Origin: Triglochin maritima
Taxonomy: Eukaryota; Streptophyta; Magnoliopsida; Alismatales; Juncaginaceae
Reading direction: 5' to 3'
DNA length: 64,000 nucleotides
Assembly: GCA_963682175.1 (NCBI GenBank)
Contig: OY821788.1
Span: 16,758,001 to 16,822,000, forward strand
The position numbers were made by a program, and so were the translations under genes. Shown here piece after piece: positions 9,740 to 20,625 of the stretch (within the stretch, counting starts at the first letter, position 1; each line of letters opens with the position of its first letter). The notes below the pieces were generated by a model. The model made no database searches. It saw nothing but the letters and a program-made list of their open reading frames with translations, and was not told the DNA's origin.

Positions 9740-11367
9740 TTGCACTTCACCGTGGTCATCTCTTGCGATTAAAATCTCAACATGTATTTCGTCATCTAGT
9801 GACTTGAACTTGGGTACTTTCTTAGAGAAAGGTGGTGTCTCTTCATACTCGATGAGACTACCGTCTGATACCATTTTTCCCTTCTAAAATTACTGACCAT
9901 TTCTTATCACATGGATCAGCCACATGGAAGACTTTTTTCGCTTGGAAGGCCAAAATAAAAGGTACTCCTTTAAATCCTTCTTTCGAGAAATCAATTAAGG
10001 TGAACCCCAAGTCATCCACTCGAACTCCACTTTTATTGTGAACCCACTTGCATCTATAGACACTTTAAATTTAACTAACTCCAATTCCCATATGTCTTCA
10101 ATTACCCCGTAATAGGACATGTCGGTGTATATAGGTTCTTGCCCTTAGAACTAGACACATTCAAAGACTCTGCTATTAAAGTGACCCCACTATTCTGAAT
10201 AGTACTTTTGGCATTTTCAGAAATAATGTAGAATGAGTATCCATTGATATCATAGCCATTGTAACTTGTAACAACAGAATGCCATCATAATGAGTAGGCC
10301 AACCACTATATTGTTTCTCAAACATCACGCTTGTAAGCAACATTTTTGAACCAAGAGATGAAATTCTTATTGTTACTATTAATTACTTGTTGATCACTCC
10401 ATAAAGAAGATTTTCCTTTTAAAAGACTCATGTGTTCATTTAGATAAGGCTGAACTTCATTAGAATTGCACAACACAGAGAAATATGCTGTCATGAAGTT
10501 ATCGTCATTTGGTTTTAAATTTTTCATCCTACGCGTCCCTTTACCATCAAAACTTTCATCGTGGTGATTGCTAGGAAGTCCAATACTTTGGGTGCTCACT
10601 ACGTATCTAGTGCAAAACTCGATAACCTCCTCAACTATATACATTGTGTTTTGGTCCACTTCATTTCATTTTGTATCGTGAAACATTACACCTGAGGTAG
10701 AAATGTAAGTTTTCGAACTCACTCCTATATAATATACAATCATTTGGACATGCATGTATCTTCCCATATTCCATTCCCATAGGACAACACTTTCTTAGCA
10801 TCATAAGTTCTATTCGGAAACTCATTATCATCTCGAAGCATCTATTTCAATAGCTTCAACAGTGATGCGAAACTGACATTGGTCCAACCATTTCCTGCTT
10901 TTAAATTGTACAATTTTAACACCGTTGAAAATCTAGTAAATTTGGTGCAACCCTTACATTGTCCCCGTTATTCTTGGAAAAACCAAATGATTCATTTTCG
11001 CCGAAAAGTTTTTAACCATATCCTACCAAGTACATCAGGGTTGGATGAAAAGTTTTCAGTTATAGCCTGAACCAAGTCCTCTAACTGATCTCTGACACTT
11101 ACACTGTCCCCGTCATTCTTGGAATGACTAAATGTTTCATTTTTGCCGTGCCATATTCACCGTCTATAACTTGTGTCGAAACTTTTATAAAAAATGAACT
11201 TTTATTTTCTGAAAACTCAACACTGACATATTATGACACTTACTGCATGGACAATACGCTAAGTCTCTGTCATTCCTATTCTTTGAATGATTTTTAGCAA
11301 CCTCTAAGAACATATTCACTCTGTTCTCATACTCATCACTCAATCAAAGAATCCAATCTCGATCCAT
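9740..11367 (-). pseudogene. CACTA TNP2-type transposase, core-deleted
   Basis: In minus-strand order: a Transpos_assoc zinc domain from the ATG at 11367 (MDRDWI…VNMFLEVAK, CPCSKCHN) with an in-frame stop; a short TNP2 N-terminal segment around 11050-10740 (KLYNLKAGNGWTNVSF, then YDAKKVLSYG); a DUF4218-like segment 10659-10318 (EFCTRYV, SIGLP, KGTRR, NEHMSLL, NFISWFKNV); and a DUF4216-like segment about 10240-9740 (QNSGV, CKWV, GVRVDDLGFTLIDF, FHVADP). The catalytic core of TNP2 is missing between the first and third pieces. Stops and frameshifts make it nonfunctional. The open frame 10318-10659 is the largest surviving exon. Confidence 0.8.
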
Positions 11368-11828
11368 TTCAATCAAAATAGTTAAAAAATGATAGTTGTT
11401 ATTGAAGTCAAGAAATAAAATTTCAATTTTAAAGAAGTGTTCGTAGATGAGAAGATCCGGAGACATGAAGATGAGAAAAGAATGACTCAAGAGAGAGGAG
11501 ATGAAGTCCTTAATCTAGCATGGGAACAAGGAAGGTTAGAAACCTAACTACGCAATCAAGGAAAAAGCATGCCTACAATCAACTTTGGGTCCTTAGCACT
11601 AGAGGACGCCTAACTTCAAGGTCCCCCCGATGACCACTAGTCTATAGGAAATCAAGAATCGAGAGGTTCCTAAAATCTCTACGAGACTAGATGGGCAACG
11701 ACGTTCAGGCCATGAAGGTCTTAAATGGTCTCCTTTCTTTAATGCATCCGGAACCCTAGGGGACAACATCTAAATTGATTTTATTAAGGGTTTGTTATTA
11801 TGTGGTTTTTGGGCCATTTAAAGGGTGA
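11368..11828 (-). other. Leader of CACTA1, gene-proximal part
   Basis: This is noncoding and lies immediately upstream of the transposase ATG. It is the counterpart of 63374-64000 in CACTA4 and of the retrotransposon leaders. It contains the GACGCCTAACTTC block at about 11605 and ends at the D insertion (GGTGA, 11824-11828). Confidence 0.75.
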
Positions 11829-13383
11829 TGATTGACATCATTTCATCCATATCTTTGTGTCTTATATCCATTATCTTTCACCCAAACAATGCTATGTAAC
11901 GAGTTTAATGTTTAGTTTTCAGGAATAAGTAGGTTTGAGAAGGAGAGACTCTAAAAGGACCTAAAACGAGGAAACGGGTCTGAGTTGAGAGATTCGAGGA
12001 CTAAGATGCAAGATCGAAGGACCTGAATGCAAGATAGAAGGACCAAGCAAACAAGAATACTCCACACCATCATGGGAGTATTTTGGCAATTCTACTAGGG
12101 TCGGAGCTCCAACAAGTGAAGTAGATGCATCAAAGACCAAAATATCCATCCAGACAAGCCCATAAGAAAATCCAGAGCGATCCGAACACTGTAGAGCGCT
12201 AATTAGCGGTCCAAGACCGCTAATTGGCGGTCACTTTTGGTCCGGATCCACTAAGATTTATGTGGGGCGTGTATTAGTGTGTACGTAGTCTATTTTTGGT
12301 AATTTTTTAGTCCCATACTGGGGGATCGTCCCGGATTACATTTTTTATGGCTATAAATAGAACTCCTCCTCCTCCATTGTATTCTACCCATTGCTTGGTG
12401 GCATTCTCTCTACTTGGAGTAAGCCTTGAAGCAAAACTCAAGGTGGAGAAGAGTGCTACCTTCAATGTGAGTCATTTTAATAAAATAATTGTTAGTTTCT
12501 TTTAATCTTGTCTTTTAATTTTGCATGCTTCTTTAGTTTTACTTTCCTTTCCTTTTAGCTTCTTTAATATTTTTTGCTTGCTTAGGTTAATTTCATTTCA
12601 GTACAATGTTTCATTTTGTTAATGTAGTTAGTGTAATGATTAGTGAGTAGTTCCATCCCCATTTGGGGGGTGGAGAAATATGTGATGTGATTATGTGATG
12701 TATTAGGTGTGTGTTATCTTAATCCCTTGAGCCTTATATGATTTCCATAACCATCTAATGGGATTTCACTCTTCTCTATGATATGCTAATACTCTTGAAT
12801 GAAGCTTAGCATATGCTTAGACCAGTGGACCTATTTTATGGGGAATGATGAGGTAAGGATAAGGATGGAATTAATATAGGAAACAGGACTTGTAGTGTAT
12901 GTGCTCTTGTTGCCTTTACCTTGGTTAATGCCTTGTATGTTTTAATGATATTGGGTTATCTTATTTCATGTGGAGGCATAGTAGGGTCTAGTCTTTATAC
13001 ATGAGTTCATTTAGCTTCATTCCAATTATTGTCTTGTATGTTTTAATGATATGATCTTATCTTGTTTCATGTGGAGGAAAAGTTGGATTTAGTTTTATGA
13101 TTTTCATACACTACATGTTGTGAGGAGCATAATTGAACACACACACACACACATCTTTATATTCACATTATTTCTCTACCCCCTATGGGGTTTAGTTTTA
13201 TTGCTTATCTTAAATTTGCTTTTTGCATTGTAGTGTAGTTTAGTGTAACCAACCTTTCTCTCCTTTCTTTCCCACTCACCTTCGCACAAACCAAAAGTCG
13301 ACAAACCTCCCTATGGATCGACCCGTATTTGTCACCGCTTCAATGCGGTCGTGCACTTGCGGTTAATTAAAACGTATCAATCA
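11829..13383 (+). repeat. 5' LTR of element D
   Basis: The LTR is 1555 bp, TGATTGACATC to CGTATCAATCA. It carries GACCGCTAATTGGCGGTC (one mismatch from the palindrome) near 12211-12228. A diverged USE (GTCCCATACTG, 12310-12320) lies 31 bases before TATAAATAG at 12352. A (CA)n run is near 13138. No gene. Confidence 0.88.
12310..12360 (+). promoter_or_regulatory. LTR promoter of element D (decayed USE plus TATA)
   Basis: GTCCCATACTG then 31 bases then TATAAATAG. The 3' LTR copy reads GTCCCGTAACG at 26459-26469 with TATAAATAG at 26502, a 32-base gap. The spacing is kept even though the USE bases have drifted. Confidence 0.6.
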
Positions 13384-13389
13384 AGTTTT

Positions 13390-13406
13390 TGGCACCGTTG
13401 CCGAGG
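13390..13406 (+). promoter_or_regulatory. Primer binding site of D (tRNA-Asp, two changes)
   Basis: TGGCACCGTTGCCGAGG matches the tRNA-Asp complement in 15 of 17 bases. Both differences are G to A. One falls in a former CpG, consistent with decay of methylated cytosine on the other strand. Confidence 0.82.
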
Positions 13407-14520
13407 AGGTGCTCTGTCCAGACTTTGGTTTGGACGATTCGAGTGGTTTTAATTTTTTCTTTTTAGTTTTGCTTTGTTTCAGTGAACCACTGGATCAAGG
13501 GGAGGCTACTGGACGAGTTTGAGCACAAAAGACTCAACAGTGACCGCCAATCAGCGGTCTGGGACGGCCAATTGGCGGCCTGGTGAGCATCTTTAGTCTT
13601 CATTCTTGTTCGGGTAGTTTGTGCTTTGATATTAGTTGTCTGGGAGCACAATCTTGCATGTTCTGATTTCTAGTTTGCTCCCAGATCATTAAACCAATCC
13701 CCATTAATCAACTTGGCCTCAAAATCCAAAGCAAAAGACTAGACATTCTTACTTGTTTAGGTCACGCATCATGTACTTGACTTAGGCACGTAGTTGTCTT
13801 TTCTTTTAGCTTTATTTTCAGTTGTTGAGCACTGGCGTAAGGTACGCATTTCCTACACTCATTCATGAATCTTGTATGCCCATGCATTAGTTAGTAGGAA
13901 TTGCATCAGGACAAGAGTGAGTTGAGCGTTTGATTGGAGCGTTGATTGCTAGATTTAGGATCAAAACGCTACTAAGGAGGGGTTGTCCCATAAAAGATAA
14001 GGTGGGGGATTTCATCACCCTTTCCTTTACCCCAAAAATCACTCTTAATCAAGCCTTAACTAAAAGCAAGAAGACATTGGCCCTAGGATTTCGGACGCAC
14101 TAGGAGAGTAATCTAGTTGAGACCGTCATGGCATGATCGGAGTTGCCTACCTTGTCGATAGTAAGAGGTACTAGATCTCTAGATCTGGTATCACTTGCTG
14201 GGCATTTTGGTGTCCGTTGTAGGGAGGTGAGGCGTGTCGAGGCTAGTGACCTCGAAGTTAGGCGTCGTCTAGCCTAAGGAACCATTGCCTTACATTGTTT
14301 GAGCCGTGCTTGCTAGTTAGGCTTCTACCTTCACCCTTTACCCACGCTAGCTTTAGGGATTCTTCCCTTCTCCTCTGAGTCATCTTCTTCTCACCTACTT
14401 CTATGTTCTAGTATCCTCCCCTTTACACTCTCTGGTAGCATTATAGGGTCGAGTCGAGCACTTTTTGCGAGTTTAGCCTCGTGGTGGTGAGAGTGGTCGA
14501 CTCTAGAGTTCTCTGTTGAG
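13407..14520 (+). other. 5' leader of element D
   Basis: No protein. It contains two palindrome-like sites (13542-13580, near GACCGCCAATCAGCGGTC and GGCCAATTGGC). From about 13715 the sequence is homologous to the CACTA leader (CAACTTGGCCT…AAAGCAAAAGA, then CTGGCGTAAGGTAC at about 13831, then the GGTGGGGGATTTCATCACCC block at about 14002). The frame at 14441-14752 is antisense noise. Confidence 0.78.
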
Positions 14521-14814
14521 ATGAATGATTACATGGGCGACCAGCCATATCATTGTTGGGACCAGGACAATTCGTCCTGGTATTCTGGACCCATGCAACC
14601 TGGGGTGGCTCACACGAACACCTCGTATGGTTGGGATAATCTTTTTTTTTGCAAAGCAAAAGGGAGGCTTGGTCTCTAAATTTATTAAATGAAAGAATCA
14701 AGGTTACAAAATTTGAGACCGCGGGCATGCCAACATGCGTAACCAGCCACACACACTACAAGTATTGCACCACTCAAGCTATGTAGTTAAAAATCATTTC
14801 CGAATATCCTAAAA

Positions 14815-17800
14815 CTAGCACCACGTGATCTGAAAATTCTGCTCCTCGCTATCTTTATCGGCAAGCATCTTGATTTTATCCCAAAGACACCCAACCGTCT
14901 CCTTGATTGCAACCACAATATCTCTCCCTCAAAATTCCATCAGTTTCGTTCCAGCCAGCACTCATGAATCATGGAACTAAGAGCCCACCTTCGCACCACC
15001 TTGGCAATCCGGCATCCTCTCACCTGTGAGAGGCCTGTGGCTTCACCTTCGAGGGATAATGCAATCTTAGTTCCCAGCTTCATGAGGAGGAGTAGTGTTG
15101 TCCACACCCCTCTAATGTACGAGCACCTCCAGAAGTGATGGTCTATGTCCTCTTCCTCTCTCTCACAAAGGCTACACTGGATCATGCTTTGCTCCTCGTA
15201 AATTCATAAGCTTCTTTGTTAGGAGGCGCCCCCTCATTGCACGCCAAGCTGTGATAGCTTGTTTGGGAATGGCATGTTTGTGCCAAGCCACATCCATCCA
15301 AGTGACCTTCCTCCCCGGTTTCAGCACTCATTTCCACACTTCCTTTATTCCTAATGTTGCCCCCTTCCCTTCTATGCGCATATGTTGGTCCACACCTCCA
15401 TCAATGCGTGTATTAGTGATTTTCAAGTGGACTTCCTCCGTTATCGTTGATCTTGGGGGGGGGGGGGGGGGGAGGTTCCATTTCCCCTTTCTTATGAAGT
15501 AGGACACTTTGGTATCCTAAGGCACTCCCCATTTATGATGAAGGCAAGCCCCCCAACTTTCGCATTGGAATGGTTGTCCACACCACGGATATTGGAAGAA
15601 ACGTATCTCTTGCCCACTTCCCACGTCATATTGGATGTGCCGTTGGGCAATGTCACGAACTCGGAGAATGCCTCGCCATGCCCATGTGGATGATGATGGT
15701 GACCTCGCTAGCCAAATAGACCGGTTTTTAAGGTATTTTCTTCTGACACACTTTCCCAAAGAGAGCTTCCTTCCGCCACAACCAGCCACAATAATCGAAG
15801 GAGGCCCACATCATTCCAGCTCATTAGCCTTTTCAGACCGAGTCCTCCTTCATCCTTTGGTGTACACACATCCTTCCACGCCACAGCAATCCACTTCTTT
15901 GGCCCTCCCCAAATGAATTGAGCCATGAGGCTCTCAATCTCTTTCAGCACCTTCCGAGGAATAAGGAAAGCGGAGGTCCAATACATACTAAGCGAGACAA
16001 GCACGCTTCTCACAAGCTCTACCCGGCCGGCAATGGATAAGAAATTCTGCTTCCAAGTGCTAAGTCTTTGCTTGACCTTGTTTACAAGTGACATACAATG
16101 AGTTCTCCCCATCCTCCCAGAGAATAATAGCAGCCCGAGGTAAATCACCGAAAATTCCTTTCGTTCCATACCAAGGTGGGCTGCGATCCAAGCTCCATGT
16201 GGCACGTTCCCTCCCATGAATACTTGGCATTTTGCCGTGCTAAATCTCAGCCCCGAACATGCCGTGAACCCCTCTAGGACAGCCCTTCTGGCCCGAGCAT
16301 TAGCCTTTGTTGCACAAGCAAAGACTAGGACGTCATCGGCCAAGAACAAGTGCGAAAAGGGCACCTCCCTACAAGATAATGCCTCAATCCTTCCATCCCT
16401 CACCGCTTTTTTTATCATCTCACTAAGGAGTTCCATACACATAACAAACAAGTACGGTGCCAATGGATCACCTTGCCTCAAGCCATTTCTCGTAGCAAAA
16501 GCGATTGAGTTAGCTCCATTTACCGTCACTACAAAAGATGCTTTGACACAACTCATAATCAGCGTTCTCAACTTCAGAGGGAAACCAAAGCGAGTCATTA
16601 CCTCATCAAGGAACGACCATGAGATGGCGTCATACACTTTCCGAATATCAAGCTTTAGGCACATGCGTCCCCTCCCTTTGTCTAAATGTAGATTGTGACA
16701 TAGTTCATGTGCGAGGAGAATATTATCACCAATTCGCCTTCCTTTGACAAAAGCACTTTTGTTCTCCCCAATAAGCCTTGGTAGCAGCCCCTTGAGACGG
16801 TTTGCAAGCACTTTTGAGGTGAACCTATAGGTCATGTTGCATAGAGTGATAGGACGATAATCCTCTACCAAATTCGGTGCCTTCTTCTTCGGGATGATGG
16901 TAATTGAGGTAGAGTTCCATTGGGTTAGCACTCTTCCACTATCCAAACAGGAGTTCATGGCCTGAAATACATCTCCTTTGATTGTGTCCCACGTGGTCTT
17001 GAAGAATTTTGCATTGAAGCCATCGGGGCCCGGTGCCTTAGGCACATTTGCATATAACACCACCTCTTCAATCTCTTTTAAGTCCAGCTTTTGAGTGAAG
17101 TTTCTCCCTTACTCCGGCAGGAGCTGTGGGAGAATGAGAGAAGGATCAATGGGTTGTACCTGAAAATCATTAGCAAATAGGTTAGCATAAAAACGCCGAA
17201 AGGCGTCCCGAATTTCGCCTTCCTCCTCCATGATATGCGCTCCCTCACATACTCTCCTCACTTGATTGGTGGCTCTCCTCACACGGAGTTGCGCATGGAA
17301 AAACCTAGTGTTTCGATCCCCCTCTTTCAACCACTTCACCCTTGATTTTCGCCGGATAAGAGATTCCTCCCGAGCAAGGGCACGCTCAAGATTTTCCTTT
17401 GCTGTCCCTTCAGCAGCGGCTAGCTCTTTGTCATGTGGTAGGTTTTGCCTTTCCTTTCTCACCTCCTCGAGGGCAATCCGGGCCTCACCCACCTTGTTTG
17501 TAATGTTCCCAAATGTTCTTCCACTCCAAACTATAAGTGCCTTGTTTACTTCTTTCAGCTTTTCAGCAACACAAAACATAGGCGTGCCAATCACAAAAGT
17601 AGACCATGCTTGATCCACTATGGCTTTGAACTCCACATGCTCCGTCCAATGGTTTTCAAAACGAAACATTTTCTTTTTCCTTCTTTCATTTCCCTCCGTC
17701 CTCATCACTAGCATGGTATGGTCACTAAGATCTTTATCACCAACGATGTAGTAGGATTTCGGAAACATCTCGAGCCACGCATTGGTCATAAGTATACGGT

Positions 17801-18396
17801 CAATCCTTGTCTCAATGCACACACTTCCTTCAGAGGAATTTGATCACGTGAAATCCCCTCCCGTAGATGGCACCTCAAGCAGCTGAAGTGCATCAATACA
17901 ATCATCAAAAAACCTTCATCGCTATCTCATTTCCAGCAGCACCACCCCGCTTCTCACTAGCATATCGAATACAATTAGAGTCACCTCCTACGATCCACGA
18001 CCTCGAAACCTTCGGAGCCACAAGATGAAGATCTCTACACAAAGCTCTCCTATCCACATGGCCATTTTCACCATACACCACCGTGATATCAAATGCTGTC
18101 CCATCCATCTTCTTGTAGCCCTTGAAGTCGACTAGTTATGGTGTTTCGAAAGTCACTTGAAGATCAATAACATTGTCATTCCACAACACCAACAGCCGTC
18201 CCGAGTCCACGATCAAACTATTTGCAACCCATGCCTGCGGCCAAATCGCTCGTTTGAACCTTTCCATCTTCTTGTGTTTTACCTTGTGTTTCATAAGACA
18301 TACGACATCCGGATTTGTCTCCTTTATTCGACCCCTAATCATGAGTGCACGGCCGGGTCCATTTGCTCCGTGCACATTCCACACCAGTACATTCAT
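14815..18396 (-). pseudogene. LINE F ORF2: endonuclease and reverse transcriptase, broken
   Basis: The ATG at 18396 follows the ORF1 stop by 4 bases. Endonuclease fragments lie at 18396-17109; the catalytic Glu expected after VVCLM is Lys (LMKHK), and GGDFN has become GGDSN. The reverse transcriptase is mainly at 17063-15708, with PKKKAPNLVEDYRPITLCN, LDIRKVYDAISW, NGLRQGDPLAPYLF and the active-site box FLADD instead of FADD. The C-terminal zinc finger is at 15185-14940 (CSLCEREEEDIDHHFWRC). Frames are broken near 17825, 17065 and 15710 and at an 18-G run (15455-15472) where LINE G has only 8 C in the sense strand. The stop is at 14815. It is inactive. Confidence 0.9.
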
Positions 18397-19006
18397 GGGT
18401 TTAAGGTGCGGGGTGACCCCTATGACCTCCAATCGAGAGCTTGTTATTTATCTTCCTTCTGGATCCCCTAAGCGTGGGTGGTGGCGAGACCACTTTCTTT
18501 AACCCCGATTTTACAAGTCCCACATCCTCTTTCTCTCCTTCCCACTCCTCCACAAGCTCCTTGTTTCCGAGAATGTCGTACCTTCCTCCACTCGTGTGTG
18601 ACATGAGGCTCGTAAAGCTTTACTCATTTCTACTCGTGTTGGTGAATTCCACCCCATCTCCTCATTTACCAAAGAAACTAGCCCACCCACATGAGATTCA
18701 CCTTGTGGGGAGGTCTTCTTGCTTTCCTGCTTGCCTAAATGTTCGTGACCCCCATTGCCATGGACACTTGTTGTAGGATCCTATCCTAATCCTAATCCTA
18801 ATTAAGTGTTTTTTGTTGTTAGGTGGTGATTAGGAGGAGTTGCATTGGATGGCTGGGATTGAAGATGATTGGATGGAGGGTTGAGATGGATTGGAGATGA
18901 GATGAGTGGTGGAGATGGGATGGATTGGAATGGATGGTGAGGATTTGGTTTGGGGGAGATATTTATTGGTTGAGCTCTTCCCCCCCCCCCTCACTCTCTC
19001 ACGTCA

Positions 19007-19037
<31 letters not shown>

Positions 19038-19460
19038 TCCACAGTGAGCTCCGGCGTGGAGGTTGAGCTCCGACGCAGAGGTTGTGCTCCGGCGAGCGGA
19101 GGTGCTTGTTAGGGGCGTTGGTGGCTTGAGGTGAGTTGTTGGTTCTTAACCCTTTCCACACGTTTGGTTCTCTCTCTACCTCACTTGTGTTTCTGTGGTC
19201 GTGGGTGATTGGTGGAGGTTGACGGAGGTGGAATCGGGAGTGTGGATCGTCGAGGAGGTGTTGATCATCGTTTGGGCGCGAGGTTCGTCGACGGATCTTG
19301 ATTTTGGGAGGCGTGCTCGTGGAGGCGTCGTCGTGGTTCTTCTAGGGTTTCTTCAAACCTTCCGGTATGTCAACTCGCTCACTTAAGTAGTGTGAGTATT
19401 TGGAAGTCGACGGTAGGCCTTCCGGCTCATCGCAGGTAAACGTGCAGCAGATTTCACTGC

Positions 19461-20125
19461 CTGATCGGTCGACCGGTTGGTGCAAACGGTCGACCGTTCG
19501 TGAAGAGAATTCGGGTTCTGCCTCAAATCGGTCGAACGATGCCCAGGGGCGGTCGACCGATTGTGCGTGGGAGGCAAGCCTGGAGAGATTCGGTCGAACG
19601 GGTCCCCTTTGCCGTTCGACCGTGTGCACCGTCATGGGTCGGGTAGGGCATTGACCATCAAAACGGTTGACCGCCTGTTTGACTTCGTCCGACCGTGACT
19701 TAAGTGAGAATAGTGGTCGGTTCGACCGAAGGTGGTTTCGGTTGACCGGACTTGTTGCTGAGCGTGGGGGAACGCTCTGGGGGTATTCGGTCGACCGAGT
19801 GTGCTCGGGCGTTCGACCGGATTCGTGGTGCGTGTGAGGGTTTATTCCCTGGTGGAATTCGATCGACCGAGAGTGCTCGGGGGTTCGACCGAATTCGCTG
19901 TGGACTTTGTAGGATTTTGTCCCTGGTGACTTTCGGTCGAACGGGGCCCCTTTGTCGTTCGACCGAATGGTCGTTTTGTTCGTTCAACCTGGGAGTTGGC
20001 CATCTAAACGGTCGACCGTCCCTTGACGTTGGTTCGACCGAACGAGTGCGGTTGGTGGGAATCGGTCGACCGATTGAGTACCGGTCGATGCGATTGCCCT
20101 ATATTTGCTTGATTCGGTCGACCGT
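19461..20125. repeat. Field of GGTCGACCG-type motifs
   Basis: At least twelve near copies of TTCGGTCGACCGA or CGGTCGACCG occur, often as pairs 15-30 bases apart. Examples are at 19468-19476, 19486-19494, 19550-19558, 19787-19795, 20009-20017 and 20113-20121. The 9-base core centres on the palindrome GGTCGACC. The same motif family occurs in the LTR of element H (about 45040-45595). Confidence 0.7.
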
Positions 20126-20231
20126 TTGTGTCCAGTTTTGCACTATGGAGGTGCGGTTGTTGTGGTCGTCCGTGTGGGGCGAGTCGTTGTGCCGATGTTC
20201 TTCCGGAGAGTGTGCTAGGGTGCACGAGTGT

Positions 20232-20625
20232 TGCGGTGGTTGGTTGAAAAAGACCTGGAGCCCTGTAACTGTGTGAGAGCTTGGGTTGGCTGAAAAAGGC
20301 CTGGAGCCTAGCTTAGAATGTGGTGTTACGGTGGTTGGTTGAAAAATACCTGGAGCCCCGTAACTGTGTGAGAGTTGCGGTTGGTTGAAAAAGACCTGGA
20401 GCCCAGCTAGTCTATGCGGGGTTGGTTGAAAAAGACCTGGAGCTCCGTAGTGCGTTCACGTTGGCTAAAAACGGCCTGGAGCCTGAGCAGGGACCGCGTA
20501 TAGGGATTTGTTGAAAAAGACCTGGAGCCCTTAGACGTTTGGGTTGGTTGAAAAAGACCTGGAGCCCAGCTTGGTGACAAGTGTCTGTTGCTGTGGTTGG
20601 GTGAAAAAACCCTGGAGCCCAGCCG
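20232..20625. repeat. Tandem repeat with core TTGAAAAAGACCTGGAGCCC
   Basis: Nine units have a constant core and variable spacers. The CCTGGAGC of successive units falls at about 20253, 20300, 20350, 20397, 20433, 20478, 20521, 20559 and 20611, so spacing is 36-52 bases. It lies inside the solo LTR. It is not CRISPR: this is plant DNA and the units vary in spacing and core. Confidence 0.78.

Noticed and set aside
19752..20276. 174-codon frame in the solo LTR
   Set aside because: Open only because GGTCGACCG repeats contain few stops; it lies wholly inside an LTR and has no domain.
20232..20625. CRISPR-like array of short repeats
   Set aside because: Repeat core and spacing are irregular, the context is a plant LTR, and no cas genes exist; it is a tandem LTR repeat.
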